This document shows positions 1 through 7,537 of a stretch of DNA of 9,618 nucleotides, one piece after another (the stretch's first letter is position 1; each line of letters opens with the position of its first letter). Origin of the DNA: JAAYYM01 sp964483155 (GTDB taxonomy: Bacteria; Bacillota; Clostridia; Lachnospirales; Lachnospiraceae); contig CAZAAC010000078.1 of NCBI GenBank assembly GCA_964483155.1, forward strand, positions 1-9,618. Direction: 5' to 3'. The notes beneath the pieces were generated by a model. It saw only the letters and a program-made list of their open reading frames with translations, did no database searches and was not told the origin of the DNA. A program made the translations under genes and the position numbers.

Positions 1-122
1 CTGCTAATGCCAAGTGCATTTCTGGCTGCAAGAGATTAGATAATATCTTATTATGCGGTGACAATACTAGTGAAATATAGTTAATAAATCTTGTCTGTTT
101 ATGAATGCAGGCATAAAGGAAG
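1..122. other. Upstream intergenic segment or tail of a preceding gene
   Basis: No gene can be identified here. One + strand frame is open from the window edge to a TAG at 37-39 and encodes LLMPSAFLAARD, which could be the C-terminus of an upstream gene; a second frame is open from the edge to a TAG at 76-78. Neither is long enough to assign. I looked for a promoter for the transporter operon: GTGACA at 58-63 and TATAGT at 76-81 are present but only 12 bases apart, so I do not call one. The operon promoter may lie outside the window. Confidence 0.2.
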
Positions 123-126
123 GTGG
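115..126 (+). promoter_or_regulatory. Ribosome binding site that decides the MmsA start
   Basis: The purine-rich AAAGGAAGGTGG ends 8 bases before the ATG at 135, a normal spacing. The in-frame GTG at 123 lies inside this site and would leave only about two bases between AAAGGA and the start codon. The ATG at 135 is therefore the better start, giving a protein of 523 residues that begins MEQNPFILQM. Confidence 0.7.
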
Positions 127-134
127 ACGAAGTT

Positions 135-1706
135 ATGGAACAGAATCCCTTTATTCTTCAGATGCAGGGTATTACAAAGGTGTTCCCAGGAGTGTGTGCA
201 CTGGATGATGTTACGTTAGAAGTACGTCGAGGTTCTATCCATGCCATTTGTGGAGAAAATGGAGCAGGTAAATCAACCCTAATGAAGGTTTTATCAGGTG
301 TATATCCCAGTGGTACTTATGAAGGACGAATTCTTTTCATGGGCAAGGAAATGACCTTCAAAAACATTAAGGAATCAGAGAACGCTGGCATAGTAATCAT
401 TCATCAAGAGTTAACAATGATTCCAGAGCTGTCAATCAGTGAAAATATTTTCATGGGGAACGAAATTGTTAGGCATGGTTTGATTGACTGGAATATTACT
501 AGACAGCGCACAAGTGAAATGCTTGAACGAGTTGGTCTATCAATAGATCCTAGTACGCATATTAAAGATTTAGGCGTAGGGCAACAACAATTAGTAGAAA
601 TAGCAAAAGCGTTGTCAAAAAATGTTAAGTTACTGATTCTTGATGAACCTACATCTGCACTAAATGAGTCAGACTCTGAAAATCTGCTTAATCTGATGAG
701 AGAGTTAAAAACAAATGATATAACGTGCATTATGATATCTCATAAACTCAATGAGATAGCAGAAATATCAGACTCAGTTACCGTAATTCGTGATGGTCGT
801 ACAGTTGATAGTTATGATGTTGAAGCAGGACATGTTGATGAGAATAAAATCATTCGTTCCATGGTAGGAAGATCAATTGAAAATAGATATCCTGAGCATA
901 AAGCGAATATTGGCGATATTGTGTTTGAAGTTTCTGATTGGCGTGTTGAGAATCCTCAGATTCCGGGACGTATGGTATGCGAGAATTCTAGTTTTAATGT
1001 TCGAGCAGGTGAGATAGTTGGATTCGCTGGTCTTATGGGTGCAGGAAGAACAGAACTTATGCGCTCCATCTTTGGACGGAATTATGGAATCTACAAAGGT
1101 GGAACCATTAGAATAAAAGGCAAAGAAGTTCACATTACCTCTGTAGAGTCTGCTATCAAACATGGAATTGCATATGTGCCAGAAGATCGAAAAGATTTGG
1201 GTCTCAATCTGCTTGATACAATTCGTAAAACGATAGTATCTGCAAATCTTGAAGCCATCGAGGCTGGAGGTTTACTAAATGCTGAGAAAGAACTTACAGC
1301 TGCTAGTAAGTACTGTGAGGCACTGAAGATTAAGGCGACAAATGCAGATGTAGGAGTAAACACATTATCCGGTGGAAATCAGCAAAAAGTAGTTTTGGCA
1401 AAGTGGATGTTTACGGAACCAGATGTTCTGATTCTTGATGAGCCGACGCGAGGAATTGATGTTGGTGCCAAGTATGATATATACCGTCTGATTCATACAT
1501 TTGCAGATCAAGGAAAAGCAATCATTTTTATTTCATCGGAATTACCAGAGTTATTGGGAATGGCAGATAGAATCTATACAATATTTGAAGGAAAGATTAC
1601 GGGAGAGTTGGATAAAAACGAGGCTGATCAAGAGTCGCTTATGAGAAAGATGACAATTACCTCGCAATCACAATTCCAAAAAAGAGAGGATGGAAATATA
1701 TCATGA
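135..1706 (+). CDS. mmsA: Multiple-monosaccharide ABC transporter, ATP-binding protein (MmsA/GguA type)
   Basis: This cytoplasmic ATPase powers sugar import through the permease encoded next. It has 523 residues, the usual size for the double-domain carbohydrate-uptake ATPases of the XylG/RbsA/GguA group. The first nucleotide-binding domain shows Walker A GENGAGKST (40-48), Q-loop Q91, a family-typical variant signature LGVGQQQLVEIAKAL (146-160), Walker B ending DE (170-171) and H-loop H203. The second domain has a degenerate Walker A, GLMGAGRTE (299-307, Arg for the catalytic Lys), a canonical LSGGNQQKV signature (411-419), Walker B LILDEPTRGID (432-442) and Ser468 in place of the switch His. 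These second-domain changes are normal in this family and suggest one hydrolytic site per protein. The YPSGTYEG insertion after Walker A favours the XylG/GguA branch over RbsA. Its TGA overlaps the permease ATG. The subfamily is inferred from the ChvE-like partner; xylose or galactose specificity cannot be read from the ATPase. Confidence 0.93.
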   Translation: MEQNPFILQMQGITKVFPGVCALDDVTLEVRRGSIHAICGENGAGKSTLMKVLSGVYPSGTYEGRILFMGKEMTFKNIKESENAGIVIIHQELTMIPELSISENIFMGNEIVRHGLIDWNITRQRTSEMLERVGLSIDPSTHIKDLGVGQQQLVEIAKALSKNVKLLILDEPTSALNESDSENLLNLMRELKTNDITCIMISHKLNEIAEISDSVTVIRDGRTVDSYDVEAGHVDENKIIRSMVGRSIENRYPEHKANIGDIVFEVSDWRVENPQIPGRMVCENSSFNVRAGEIVGFAGLMGAGRTELMRSIFGRNYGIYKGGTIRIKGKEVHITSVESAIKHGIAYVPEDRKDLGLNLLDTIRKTIVSANLEAIEAGGLLNAEKELTAASKYCEALKIKATNADVGVNTLSGGNQQKVVLAKWMFTEPDVLILDEPTRGIDVGAKYDIYRLIHTFADQGKAIIFISSELPELLGMADRIYTIFEGKITGELDKNEADQESLMRKMTITSQSQFQKREDGNIS

Positions 1707-2914
1707 AGTATGTAAAGAAAGTATTGGGTAATGACCTTCGTCAGTACACAATGGTACTTGCTCTGGTATTACTAATTATAGTTTTTAATATAACGTCGGA
1801 AGGAAGAATGATTACTTCTTCTAACTTCCAGAACCTTATATCAGGCAACGCGTATGTACTAATACTGGCACTTGGAATGTTAATGGTAATTGTTATTGGA
1901 CAGATTGATTTATCTGTTGGATCAGTGGCTGGGTTTTCTGCCATGGTTATGGCAATAACAGCTCGTGACTTTAATCTGCCATGGGGAGTTGCTGTACTAG
2001 TAGCTATTACAATCGGTCTTCTGGCAGGAGCTTGGCAGGGATTCTTTCTTTCCAAATTGGGTATTCCAGGATTTATTACAACATTGGGTGGAATGATGAT
2101 CTTCCGTGGAGGAGTCATTTGGATATCACAGTCTATATCTGTACCAGCCCCTCCTGAACTCAAATGGTTTGGCTCTGGATATCTGCCGGAATGGGGTCCA
2201 TTGTTTACGGGTATAAATAACTCAACCTTGTTGTTAGGCATTATCGGTATATCAATCTACATTTTTGTCCAATTAAGAAAATATGCACATTCAGGGGATG
2301 CGACAGGAACAAAAGATTCACTTTGGACAGTTATTGTAAGAATTATATTCATGAGTGCTCTGATTGGATATTTCACTTGGCTTTTCGGAGCAGGACGTGT
2401 GGGTACTTCATTTCCGGTGCCAGGGTTGGTTCTTCTGATTTTGATTATTATTTATCATACAATTACACAGCGTACCAGATTTGGCCGTCATGTATATGCG
2501 GTTGGAGGAAACAAAGGTGCTGCGGCTCTATCTGGTGTTAATGTTAGTAGAACTTATTTTCTTACAATGGTAAATATGTCTTTTCTAGCAGCTGTAGCTG
2601 GAATCCTATTCGTGGGAAGGTCTACTGCAGCCGGACCAGCAGATGGTGATTCATGGGAAATGGATGCAATTGCAGCCGTATTTATCGGAGGCGCATCTGT
2701 CTCAGGAGGCGTAGGAACGATTCTTGCTACTATTGTTGGTGGTATGGTAATGGCTGTTCTTAATAATGGACTTATGCTAATGGGTGTTGGTGCTGATCGT
2801 ACTCAGGTAATTAAGGGTTTTGTATTACTCGCGGCGGTTGCATTTGACGTATATAATAAGCGTCATGGACATGGCTCCATGATCAAAAAAAAGGTTTCTG
2901 AAGAGAAATCTTAA
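1703..2914 (+). CDS. mmsB: Multiple-monosaccharide ABC transporter, permease (MmsB/GguB type)
   Basis: This integral membrane subunit forms the sugar channel. It has 403 residues, matching the longer XylH/GguB permeases rather than the RbsC type of about 320. Hydrophobic segments are visible near residues 15-31, 49-66, 72-88, 95-115, 122-142, 172-190, 208-228, 238-252, 285-305, 322-357 (two) and 368-384. Family motifs include GQIDLSVGSVAGFSAM (66-81), the cytoplasmic ATPase-contact loop GRHVYAVGGNKGAAALSG (261-278), and DAIAAVFIGGASVSGGVGT (321-339). The charged stretch between two membrane segments (about 191-207) is the extra loop seen in this long subgroup. The ATG overlaps the preceding stop (ATGA at 1703-1706), and GAGAGGAT lies about 11 bases upstream, so translation is probably coupled to mmsA. 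The C-terminus is a short basic cytoplasmic tail. Transporter class is secure; the individual sugar is not readable from this protein. Confidence 0.93.
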   Translation: MKYVKKVLGNDLRQYTMVLALVLLIIVFNITSEGRMITSSNFQNLISGNAYVLILALGMLMVIVIGQIDLSVGSVAGFSAMVMAITARDFNLPWGVAVLVAITIGLLAGAWQGFFLSKLGIPGFITTLGGMMIFRGGVIWISQSISVPAPPELKWFGSGYLPEWGPLFTGINNSTLLLGIIGISIYIFVQLRKYAHSGDATGTKDSLWTVIVRIIFMSALIGYFTWLFGAGRVGTSFPVPGLVLLILIIIYHTITQRTRFGRHVYAVGGNKGAAALSGVNVSRTYFLTMVNMSFLAAVAGILFVGRSTAAGPADGDSWEMDAIAAVFIGGASVSGGVGTILATIVGGMVMAVLNNGLMLMGVGADRTQVIKGFVLLAAVAFDVYNKRHGHGSMIKKKVSEEKS

Positions 2915-2961
2915 TGAAAAGAAGGCAAGCCAGCTAGTAATGAATGATAAACATTGCAGCC

Positions 2962-2997
2962 GGGCCTAACATGGTCGTAAGACCCCAAAAAAGGAGG
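2962..2997 (+). promoter_or_regulatory. Short hairpin and very strong ribosome binding site before the binding-protein gene
   Basis: GGTC (2973-2976) and GACC (2981-2984) pair around a GTAA loop. A run of A and the near-perfect Shine-Dalgarno AAGGAGG (2991-2997) follow, 7 bases before the ATG. The hairpin has only four pairs and is followed by A rather than T, so it is not a terminator. It could be an mRNA processing or stabilising element that lets the binding protein be made in excess of the membrane subunits. That role is inferred; no promoter is evident in this 90-base gap. Confidence 0.35.
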
Positions 2998-3004
2998 AAG
3001 TAAA

Positions 3005-4186
3005 ATGAGAAAGAGAAAGATGGTATCTTTGGTTATCGCAACAGCAATGACTGTAGTAGCGTTATCAGGATGCGGAGCAAGCAACAGAGAGGCAGCTTCT
3101 GAAGCGCCAGCAGAATCAACGGAAGTGGCAAATGAAGCAGCTTCTGCAGAGGATGTAGTAGCAGACGATGCAGAAACAAGTGAAGCAGCAGCAAGTGATG
3201 CAGTTGCAGGATTTGAAGAAGGTGCAACAATTGGTGTTTCTTTACCATGGCTTGGTACTCAGAACTGGAAAGAGGCTGAGACAATGTTTAAGGAACAGCT
3301 GGAAGCAGCAGGGTTCAATGCAATTATTCAGGCAGCTGATCAGAAGGTTCCACAACAGCAGCAGCAGATTGAATCAATGATTGAAAACGGAGCTAAGGTT
3401 ATCATTGTTGGTCCAGTTGATGGTTCACAGCTTGGTGCAGTTCTTGAACAGGCAAAGGATGCTGGTATTTATGTAATTGGTTATGATCGTCTTCTTGAGA
3501 ATACAACCGGTGTTGATGGTGTAGTACAGTTTGGTAGCGTTAAGACAGGTGAATTACAGGCACAGGCATTACTTGATGGTTTAGCTAAAGTAAAAGGCGA
3601 AGGCCCTTACAATATTGAGTTGTTTGGCGGCGGCCCTGCTGATCCTAATGCACCTAACTTCTTTAAAGGCGCTATGACAGTACTTCAGCCAAAAATTGAT
3701 GATGGAACAATTACAGTTGTATCCGGTCAAGTGGAGTTCACGCAATGTGCTACTGTAGATTGGGATAATTCTAAAGCGCAGGCTCGTATGGATTCCCTTA
3801 TCTCTGGATTTTATGCAGATAAAGAAATTCATGGTGTACTTTCACCAAACGATGGCATTGCTCGTGCAATTATAACTTCTTGCGAGAATGCTGGACAGGA
3901 TATTCCTGTTGTTTCAGGACTTGATGCTGAAAACGAATCTGTTGAATGGGTATGGTCAGGAAGACAGTATTCAACAGTTGCAAAACCAACAGATGCACTT
4001 GTTGCAAAGACAGTTGAGATTGTTAAGTCTCTTCAGGTTGGTGATGGAATGCCAGCAACAGATGTATTAACAAACAATGGAAAAATTGATGTTATGGTTT
4101 ATGAACTCCCACCAGTTGTTGTTACAAAGGAAAATGCTAAAGAAGCATTCGCAGGTGATCCTGATCGTCTTGCACTCTTGAAATAG
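3005..4186 (+). CDS. chvE: ChvE-type multiple-monosaccharide-binding lipoprotein
   Basis: This extracellular, membrane-anchored protein captures the sugar for the MmsAB importer. It has 393 residues. A basic N-terminus (MRKRK), a hydrophobic stretch and the lipobox LSGC with Cys23 mark a lipoprotein signal peptide. Residues 24 to about 70 are a low-complexity Ala/Glu/Ser/Asp linker that tethers the binding domain. The rest is a type I periplasmic-binding fold (Peripla_BP_4) starting at ATIGVSLPWLGTQNW (74-88). Stretches that match the ChvE branch as I know it are YDRLL (160-164), GGGPADPNAPNFFKGAM (207-223), SPNDGIA (280-286), GLDAE (305-309) and GRQYSTVAKPT (319-329). ChvE proteins bind several aldoses, including galactose, glucose, arabinose and xylose, so the ligand is uncertain. 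The gene follows the permease and ends at a terminator. Acting also as a ligand-presenting partner for the next gene's chemoreceptor is an inference. Confidence 0.93.
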   Translation: MRKRKMVSLVIATAMTVVALSGCGASNREAASEAPAESTEVANEAASAEDVVADDAETSEAAASDAVAGFEEGATIGVSLPWLGTQNWKEAETMFKEQLEAAGFNAIIQAADQKVPQQQQQIESMIENGAKVIIVGPVDGSQLGAVLEQAKDAGIYVIGYDRLLENTTGVDGVVQFGSVKTGELQAQALLDGLAKVKGEGPYNIELFGGGPADPNAPNFFKGAMTVLQPKIDDGTITVVSGQVEFTQCATVDWDNSKAQARMDSLISGFYADKEIHGVLSPNDGIARAIITSCENAGQDIPVVSGLDAENESVEWVWSGRQYSTVAKPTDALVAKTVEIVKSLQVGDGMPATDVLTNNGKIDVMVYELPPVVVTKENAKEAFAGDPDRLALLK

Positions 4187-4223
4187 TTATTATCTATGTT
4201 CATAAATTAAAACATTATTTGGA

Positions 4224-4256
4224 GAGAGGGCAGGGGAAACATTCCACTGCCCTTTT
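4224..4256 (+). terminator. Rho-independent terminator of the sugar transporter operon
   Basis: The left arm GGGCAGGGG (4228-4236) pairs with CCACTGCCC (4244-4252) with one G/A mismatch and a 7-base loop, AAACATT. TTTT follows at 4253-4256, and the purines at 4224-4227 can extend the stem through A-U and G-U pairs. It lies 38 bases after the chvE stop and ends 67 bases before the chemoreceptor start, so the chemoreceptor probably has its own promoter or depends on readthrough. Confidence 0.8.
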
Positions 4257-4323
4257 GAAATATACGTTTTGGATACTCTAAAATCAGTATATACAAGGAT
4301 TCCATGAAAACAGAGGGAGAATT

Positions 4324-6120
4324 ATGAAGGCTACGATAGGAAAAAAGCATGATAAAGAACATATAAAAAAAGAAAACAAAAAGAGAAACAAACGTCAGAG
4401 TAGTATTTTACTGATTATTATAGTTCCGGTGCTTGTTTTGGGCATAGCATCAATCATAGGCATTATTTCTAGTTATTCTGCATTAAGACTTAATCAGAAT
4501 AGTAGTGAAAAGATTACAGAAGATGGATTGATTACAATTACTTTAACGGATAGCATTAATAAAGAATTGGAAGCGATTCAGAAACAGGTAATAATTTATT
4601 GTGTTTCAAATGATCAGGATACAAAAAAAACATGCAAAGATAAAGTGATGAAATCATTTTCCAGCATGAAAGAAAGCAGTGTAGAGTTAGAACAGCATAT
4701 TACAAGTTTCTCTCAGAGTGCGCAAGCTACATATAAAGATGTTGTAAAGGAAATCAATGAATATGAAATTGTTATTGATGGGATTACGGAGGTGGCCAGC
4801 GAAGGGGCATCTTCCTCTGTGGATATAATAAATTGGAATTTAGGTTTAAAGTCAGAAGTAATTATGAATCATATAAATAAATTGTGTAAAGAGAATACAG
4901 AGAGAATAAATGAATTAAGAGATCAACAAAGTGAAGTATATAGAAACAATGCAAAATATATATTAATCATGATATTTGTTATAGCTCTTACCTTTATTGT
5001 AACGGTAGTAATCACTTTTCAATTAGTAGTAAAACCGTTAAAAAAGCAAAAGAAGCAATTGAATGAGGTCATTGATGCTATAGATATCGGACAAGGTGAT
5101 TTAACAAAAAGACTGCGTATTTTCAGCAATGATGAAATTGGAGAATCATCCAAAGGAATCAATAAGTTTATTGAAACCTTACAGAAAATAATGTCGAAAA
5201 TCATTGCAAATGTAGATAAATTGGATCATGTTGTTGGTAATGTTGCGGAGAGTGTTTCGAGGTCAAACGATAGTGCAAATGACATTTCTACAATAATGCA
5301 AGAACTTACAGCAACAATGGAGGAGGTAGCTGTAAACTCAAATGTTGTTGTATTAAACACAGTATCAGCTGAAAATAAAGTGAAAGAAATGACAAAAAGC
5401 ACGCAAGAAGGTTCCATATATGCAAAGGCTATGAGAGAAAGAGCAGTAAATCTGGAAGAAGTAGCAAGAGATAATACTGAGAATACAAATAAAGTTGTCA
5501 GTGATATTACGGAGAGACTTGAGTCTGCAGTAAAAAACAGCAGAAACGTCGAGAAGATAATTAAATTGACAGAAGATATCTTAAGCATTTCGAATCAAAC
5601 AAATTTGTTGGCTTTGAATGCATCTATTGAGGCCGCTAGAGCTGGCTCAGTAGGAAAAGGATTTGCGGTTGTAGCGGATGAAATTAGAAAATTAGCAGAT
5701 TCTAGCAAGGAGACTGCAAATAATATTCAATCCGTTAATCAAATGGTTATTCAATCAGTCAATGAATTAATCAAGGAATCAAATTATATTATGGATTATA
5801 TTAATGATTCGGTTTTAAGAGATTATGAAGTATTTGCGCAAAGCGGGAGGCAGTATAGAGAAGATGCAGTACATATTGATCTGTCAATGAATAAATATGC
5901 GGAGGACGCAGAGGAAATCCTCAAAAATATCACAGAAATAACGAAATCAATAACCGGAATTAATGATGCTGTCGATGAAAGTGCAAGCGGCGTAAATAAT
6001 GTAACTTCAAATCTGGAACAACTCGTTATCTCGATTGCAAAAGTAAACGATGAGATGAAAGAAAACAGCATTGTAGCAAAGAGTTTGAAGATGGAGTCAG
6101 AAAGTTTTATCAGAGTATAA
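4324..6120 (+). CDS. Methyl-accepting chemotaxis protein (transmembrane chemoreceptor)
   Basis: This inner-membrane receptor should control CheA kinase activity through CheW. It has 598 residues. After a strongly basic cytoplasmic start (1-25) comes transmembrane segment 1 (about 27-50). An extracytoplasmic region of roughly 160 residues (51-210), predicted mostly helical, looks more like a four-helix-bundle sensor than a Cache domain. Transmembrane segment 2 (about 211-236) leads into a HAMP domain (about 237-290, with DIGQGDLTKRL at 254-264 and NDEIGESSKGIN at 269-280). A long coiled coil then holds the conserved hairpin tip ISNQTNLLALNASIEAARAG (422-441) and GKGFAVVADEIRKLA (444-458). No C-terminal CheR/CheB-tethering pentapeptide is visible; the protein ends ESFIRV. 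An AGAGGGAGA ribosome binding site lies just before the ATG. It sits between a sugar-binding lipoprotein gene and a fructokinase gene, which suggests that it senses a sugar. The ligand is unknown. I found no convincing sigma-28 flagellar promoter in the upstream gap. Confidence 0.92.
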   Translation: MKATIGKKHDKEHIKKENKKRNKRQSSILLIIIVPVLVLGIASIIGIISSYSALRLNQNSSEKITEDGLITITLTDSINKELEAIQKQVIIYCVSNDQDTKKTCKDKVMKSFSSMKESSVELEQHITSFSQSAQATYKDVVKEINEYEIVIDGITEVASEGASSSVDIINWNLGLKSEVIMNHINKLCKENTERINELRDQQSEVYRNNAKYILIMIFVIALTFIVTVVITFQLVVKPLKKQKKQLNEVIDAIDIGQGDLTKRLRIFSNDEIGESSKGINKFIETLQKIMSKIIANVDKLDHVVGNVAESVSRSNDSANDISTIMQELTATMEEVAVNSNVVVLNTVSAENKVKEMTKSTQEGSIYAKAMRERAVNLEEVARDNTENTNKVVSDITERLESAVKNSRNVEKIIKLTEDILSISNQTNLLALNASIEAARAGSVGKGFAVVADEIRKLADSSKETANNIQSVNQMVIQSVNELIKESNYIMDYINDSVLRDYEVFAQSGRQYREDAVHIDLSMNKYAEDAEEILKNITEITKSITGINDAVDESASGVNNVTSNLEQLVISIAKVNDEMKENSIVAKSLKMESESFIRV

Positions 6121-6178
6121 AACAATAAATATTTGTAGTAGTAGTTTTGAAAGGCTGGGATGGAAAGGGAAGCAAAAA

Positions 6179-7150
6179 ATGAAGAAATATGATGTGGTAG
6201 CATTAGGAGAGTTATTGATTGATATGACAGATAATGGAATGTCGGAACAAAGAAATACATTATTTGAAGCAAATCCAGGTGGAGCACCCTGCAATGTGTT
6301 GGCAATGCTTGTTAGATTCGGACACTCTGTTAGCTTTATTGGGAAAGTGGGAGATGATATCTTTGGGCATCAGCTAAAAAGAACGCTAGAAGAAGTAGGC
6401 ATTAATAGTGATTATCTGTGCATGGACAAGGAGTATCGCACAACATTGGCTTTTGTGGAAACTTTAGAAGGTGGAGACAGAGATTTTTCGTTTTATCGAA
6501 ATCCAGGGGCTGATATGATGTTACAAATATCGGATATTGATGAGAAACTTCTTGCGAATACGAGAATTATGCATTTTGGGACATTATCTATGACACACGA
6601 AGGTGTTCGAAAAGCTACAAAGTATGCAGTGGAAAGTGCAAAGAAAAACGGAGCCTATATCTCTTTTGATCCGAACATTCGTGAGCCATTATGGAATTTC
6701 ATGGAGGAGGCCAAAGAACAAGTAATGTATGGTCTATGCCAGTGTGATATCTTAAAGCTTTCGGATAACGAAATACAATGGCTTACCGGTGAAGAAAATT
6801 ATACAGATGGTGTAAATAAAATAAGAGAAGACTACTCAATTCCTCTTATTTTATTATCTATGGGCAAGAAAGGTAGCAGAGCCTATTACCTGGATGATAG
6901 TGGACATAGTATTATTGTTGAACAGAAAGGATTCGTACAGAAAAAAACAATCGAGACCACTGGTGCGGGAGATACATTTATGGGATGTATTCTTCATTTT
7001 ATTTTAGAGAATGGAATGAAACATTTGAGTCATGAAAAATTAGAAAAGATGTTAGTATTTGCCAATGCCGCAGCATCCATTATAACAACCAGAAGGGGTG
7101 CACTCAGAGTTATGCCAACAGTAGAAGAAATTGAACAGTTACTTAAATGA
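6179..7150 (+). CDS. scrK: Fructokinase (PfkB/ribokinase family carbohydrate kinase)
   Basis: This cytoplasmic kinase probably phosphorylates fructose with ATP to fructose 6-phosphate. It has 323 residues, normal for the family. Visible elements are the N-terminal strand and substrate motif VVALGELLIDM (6-16), the PfkB signature 1 region GGAPCNVLAMLVRFG (34-48) with GKVGDDIFG (55-63), FDPNIREPLW (163-172), and signature 2 TTGAGDTFMGC (260-270). In signature 2 the GAGD forms the anion hole and Asp265 is the catalytic base. The ending FANAAASIITTRRGALRVMP (294-313) is characteristic of bacterial fructokinases as I know them and argues against ribokinase or KDG kinase. It starts 58 bases after the chemoreceptor, with AAGGGA 8 bases before the ATG and no terminator between, so the two may be cotranscribed. 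Its position suggests that it handles a sugar imported by the upstream system, but fructose is not a classic ChvE ligand, so another source such as sucrose breakdown is possible. Confidence 0.88.
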   Translation: MKKYDVVALGELLIDMTDNGMSEQRNTLFEANPGGAPCNVLAMLVRFGHSVSFIGKVGDDIFGHQLKRTLEEVGINSDYLCMDKEYRTTLAFVETLEGGDRDFSFYRNPGADMMLQISDIDEKLLANTRIMHFGTLSMTHEGVRKATKYAVESAKKNGAYISFDPNIREPLWNFMEEAKEQVMYGLCQCDILKLSDNEIQWLTGEENYTDGVNKIREDYSIPLILLSMGKKGSRAYYLDDSGHSIIVEQKGFVQKKTIETTGAGDTFMGCILHFILENGMKHLSHEKLEKMLVFANAAASIITTRRGALRVMPTVEEIEQLLK

Positions 7151-7188
7151 TTCCCGACGATGAAATCGCTTTCTTAGATGGTTAACCG

Positions 7189-7514
7189 AGAGATATAGCA
7201 ACTGAGTTTGGAGGCAGAGGTGATGAGGTCCACTTGTAGTATTGGCTGAAACGGAAGAACAGAAGATAAGACTTTTAGATAATCTGTTTAAAGAAACCTA
7301 CATCAGTGATATTGTGAAACGAAACAAAATTAGAAATATTGGTGAGATGGAAGCTTTTCTGGACGTTCTATCATCTGCAATCGGAGCATTGACTAATCCT
7401 AATAAGCTTCAGAAAATATTTAAAAGTGTGAATAAATCAAAGATTACTGCGACAACCATTACGTACCTTATCTATCGATTTATGGTTCGTGAACTTAAAG
7501 CAAAAGTATTATGA
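7189..7514 (+). pseudogene. Decayed fragment of an AAA_14/DUF4143-family ATPase
   Basis: Two blocks in different frames resemble the AAA ATPases with a C-terminal DUF4143 domain that are common in Clostridia. Block 1 (7189-7236) reads RDIATEFGGRGDEVHL, then TAG. In intact relatives a very similar DIATEFRGRGDEV stretch closes the ATPase core. Block 2, in another frame, opens after stops at 7221-7226 and reads PLVVLAETEEQ from 7230. It continues through LLDNLFKETYISDIVKRN and LSSAIGALTNPNKL to a TGA at 7512-7514. In intact proteins a segment ending in GGMPLVLAETDE-like sequence separates these blocks, so a deletion plus a frameshift has joined them. The Walker A/B part is absent and the C-terminal half is lost. 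Block 2 has a TTG at 7242 that could formally start a 90-residue peptide, but no good ribosome binding site is seen and it would be half a domain. I treat it as non-functional. Family assignment is from recalled motifs, not a search. Confidence 0.72.
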
Positions 7515-7537
7515 TTATTTCATTACCAAATTCCCTA

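Noticed and set aside
123..134. GTG at 123 as the start of the transporter ATPase
   Set aside because: It sits inside the ribosome binding site AAAGGAAGGTGG; the ATG at 135 has the proper spacing.
404..2241. Several minus-strand open frames opposite the transporter genes (for example 404-730, 873-1163, 1741-2241)
   Set aside because: They lie wholly inside strongly supported + strand genes, have no family-like motifs, and are explained as antisense shadows.
2323..2541. Small + strand open frame inside the permease gene
   Set aside because: It overlaps conserved permease sequence in another frame and has no recognisable motif.
3346..3370. Run of CAG/CAA codons (five Gln at residues 117-121 of the binding protein) as an unstable repeat
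   Set aside because: It is short and falls where related sugar-binding proteins carry a Gln-rich helix before IESMI, so it is ordinary coding sequence.
4261..4323. Sigma-28 flagellar-type promoter for the chemoreceptor
   Set aside because: TAAA at 4279-4282 is present, but at the expected spacing there is no GCCGATAA-like -10. TTGGAT (4269) to TATACA (4290) is only 15 bases apart, so no promoter is called.
5823..6305. Minus-strand open frame across the end of the chemoreceptor and the start of the fructokinase
   Set aside because: It is antisense to two well-supported genes and its hydrophobic translation is what AT-rich antisense sequence usually gives.
7242..7514. A functional 90-residue small protein starting at TTG
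   Set aside because: It is an internal fragment of a larger ATPase family with homologous sequence upstream of the TTG in the same frame, stops further upstream, and no good ribosome binding site.
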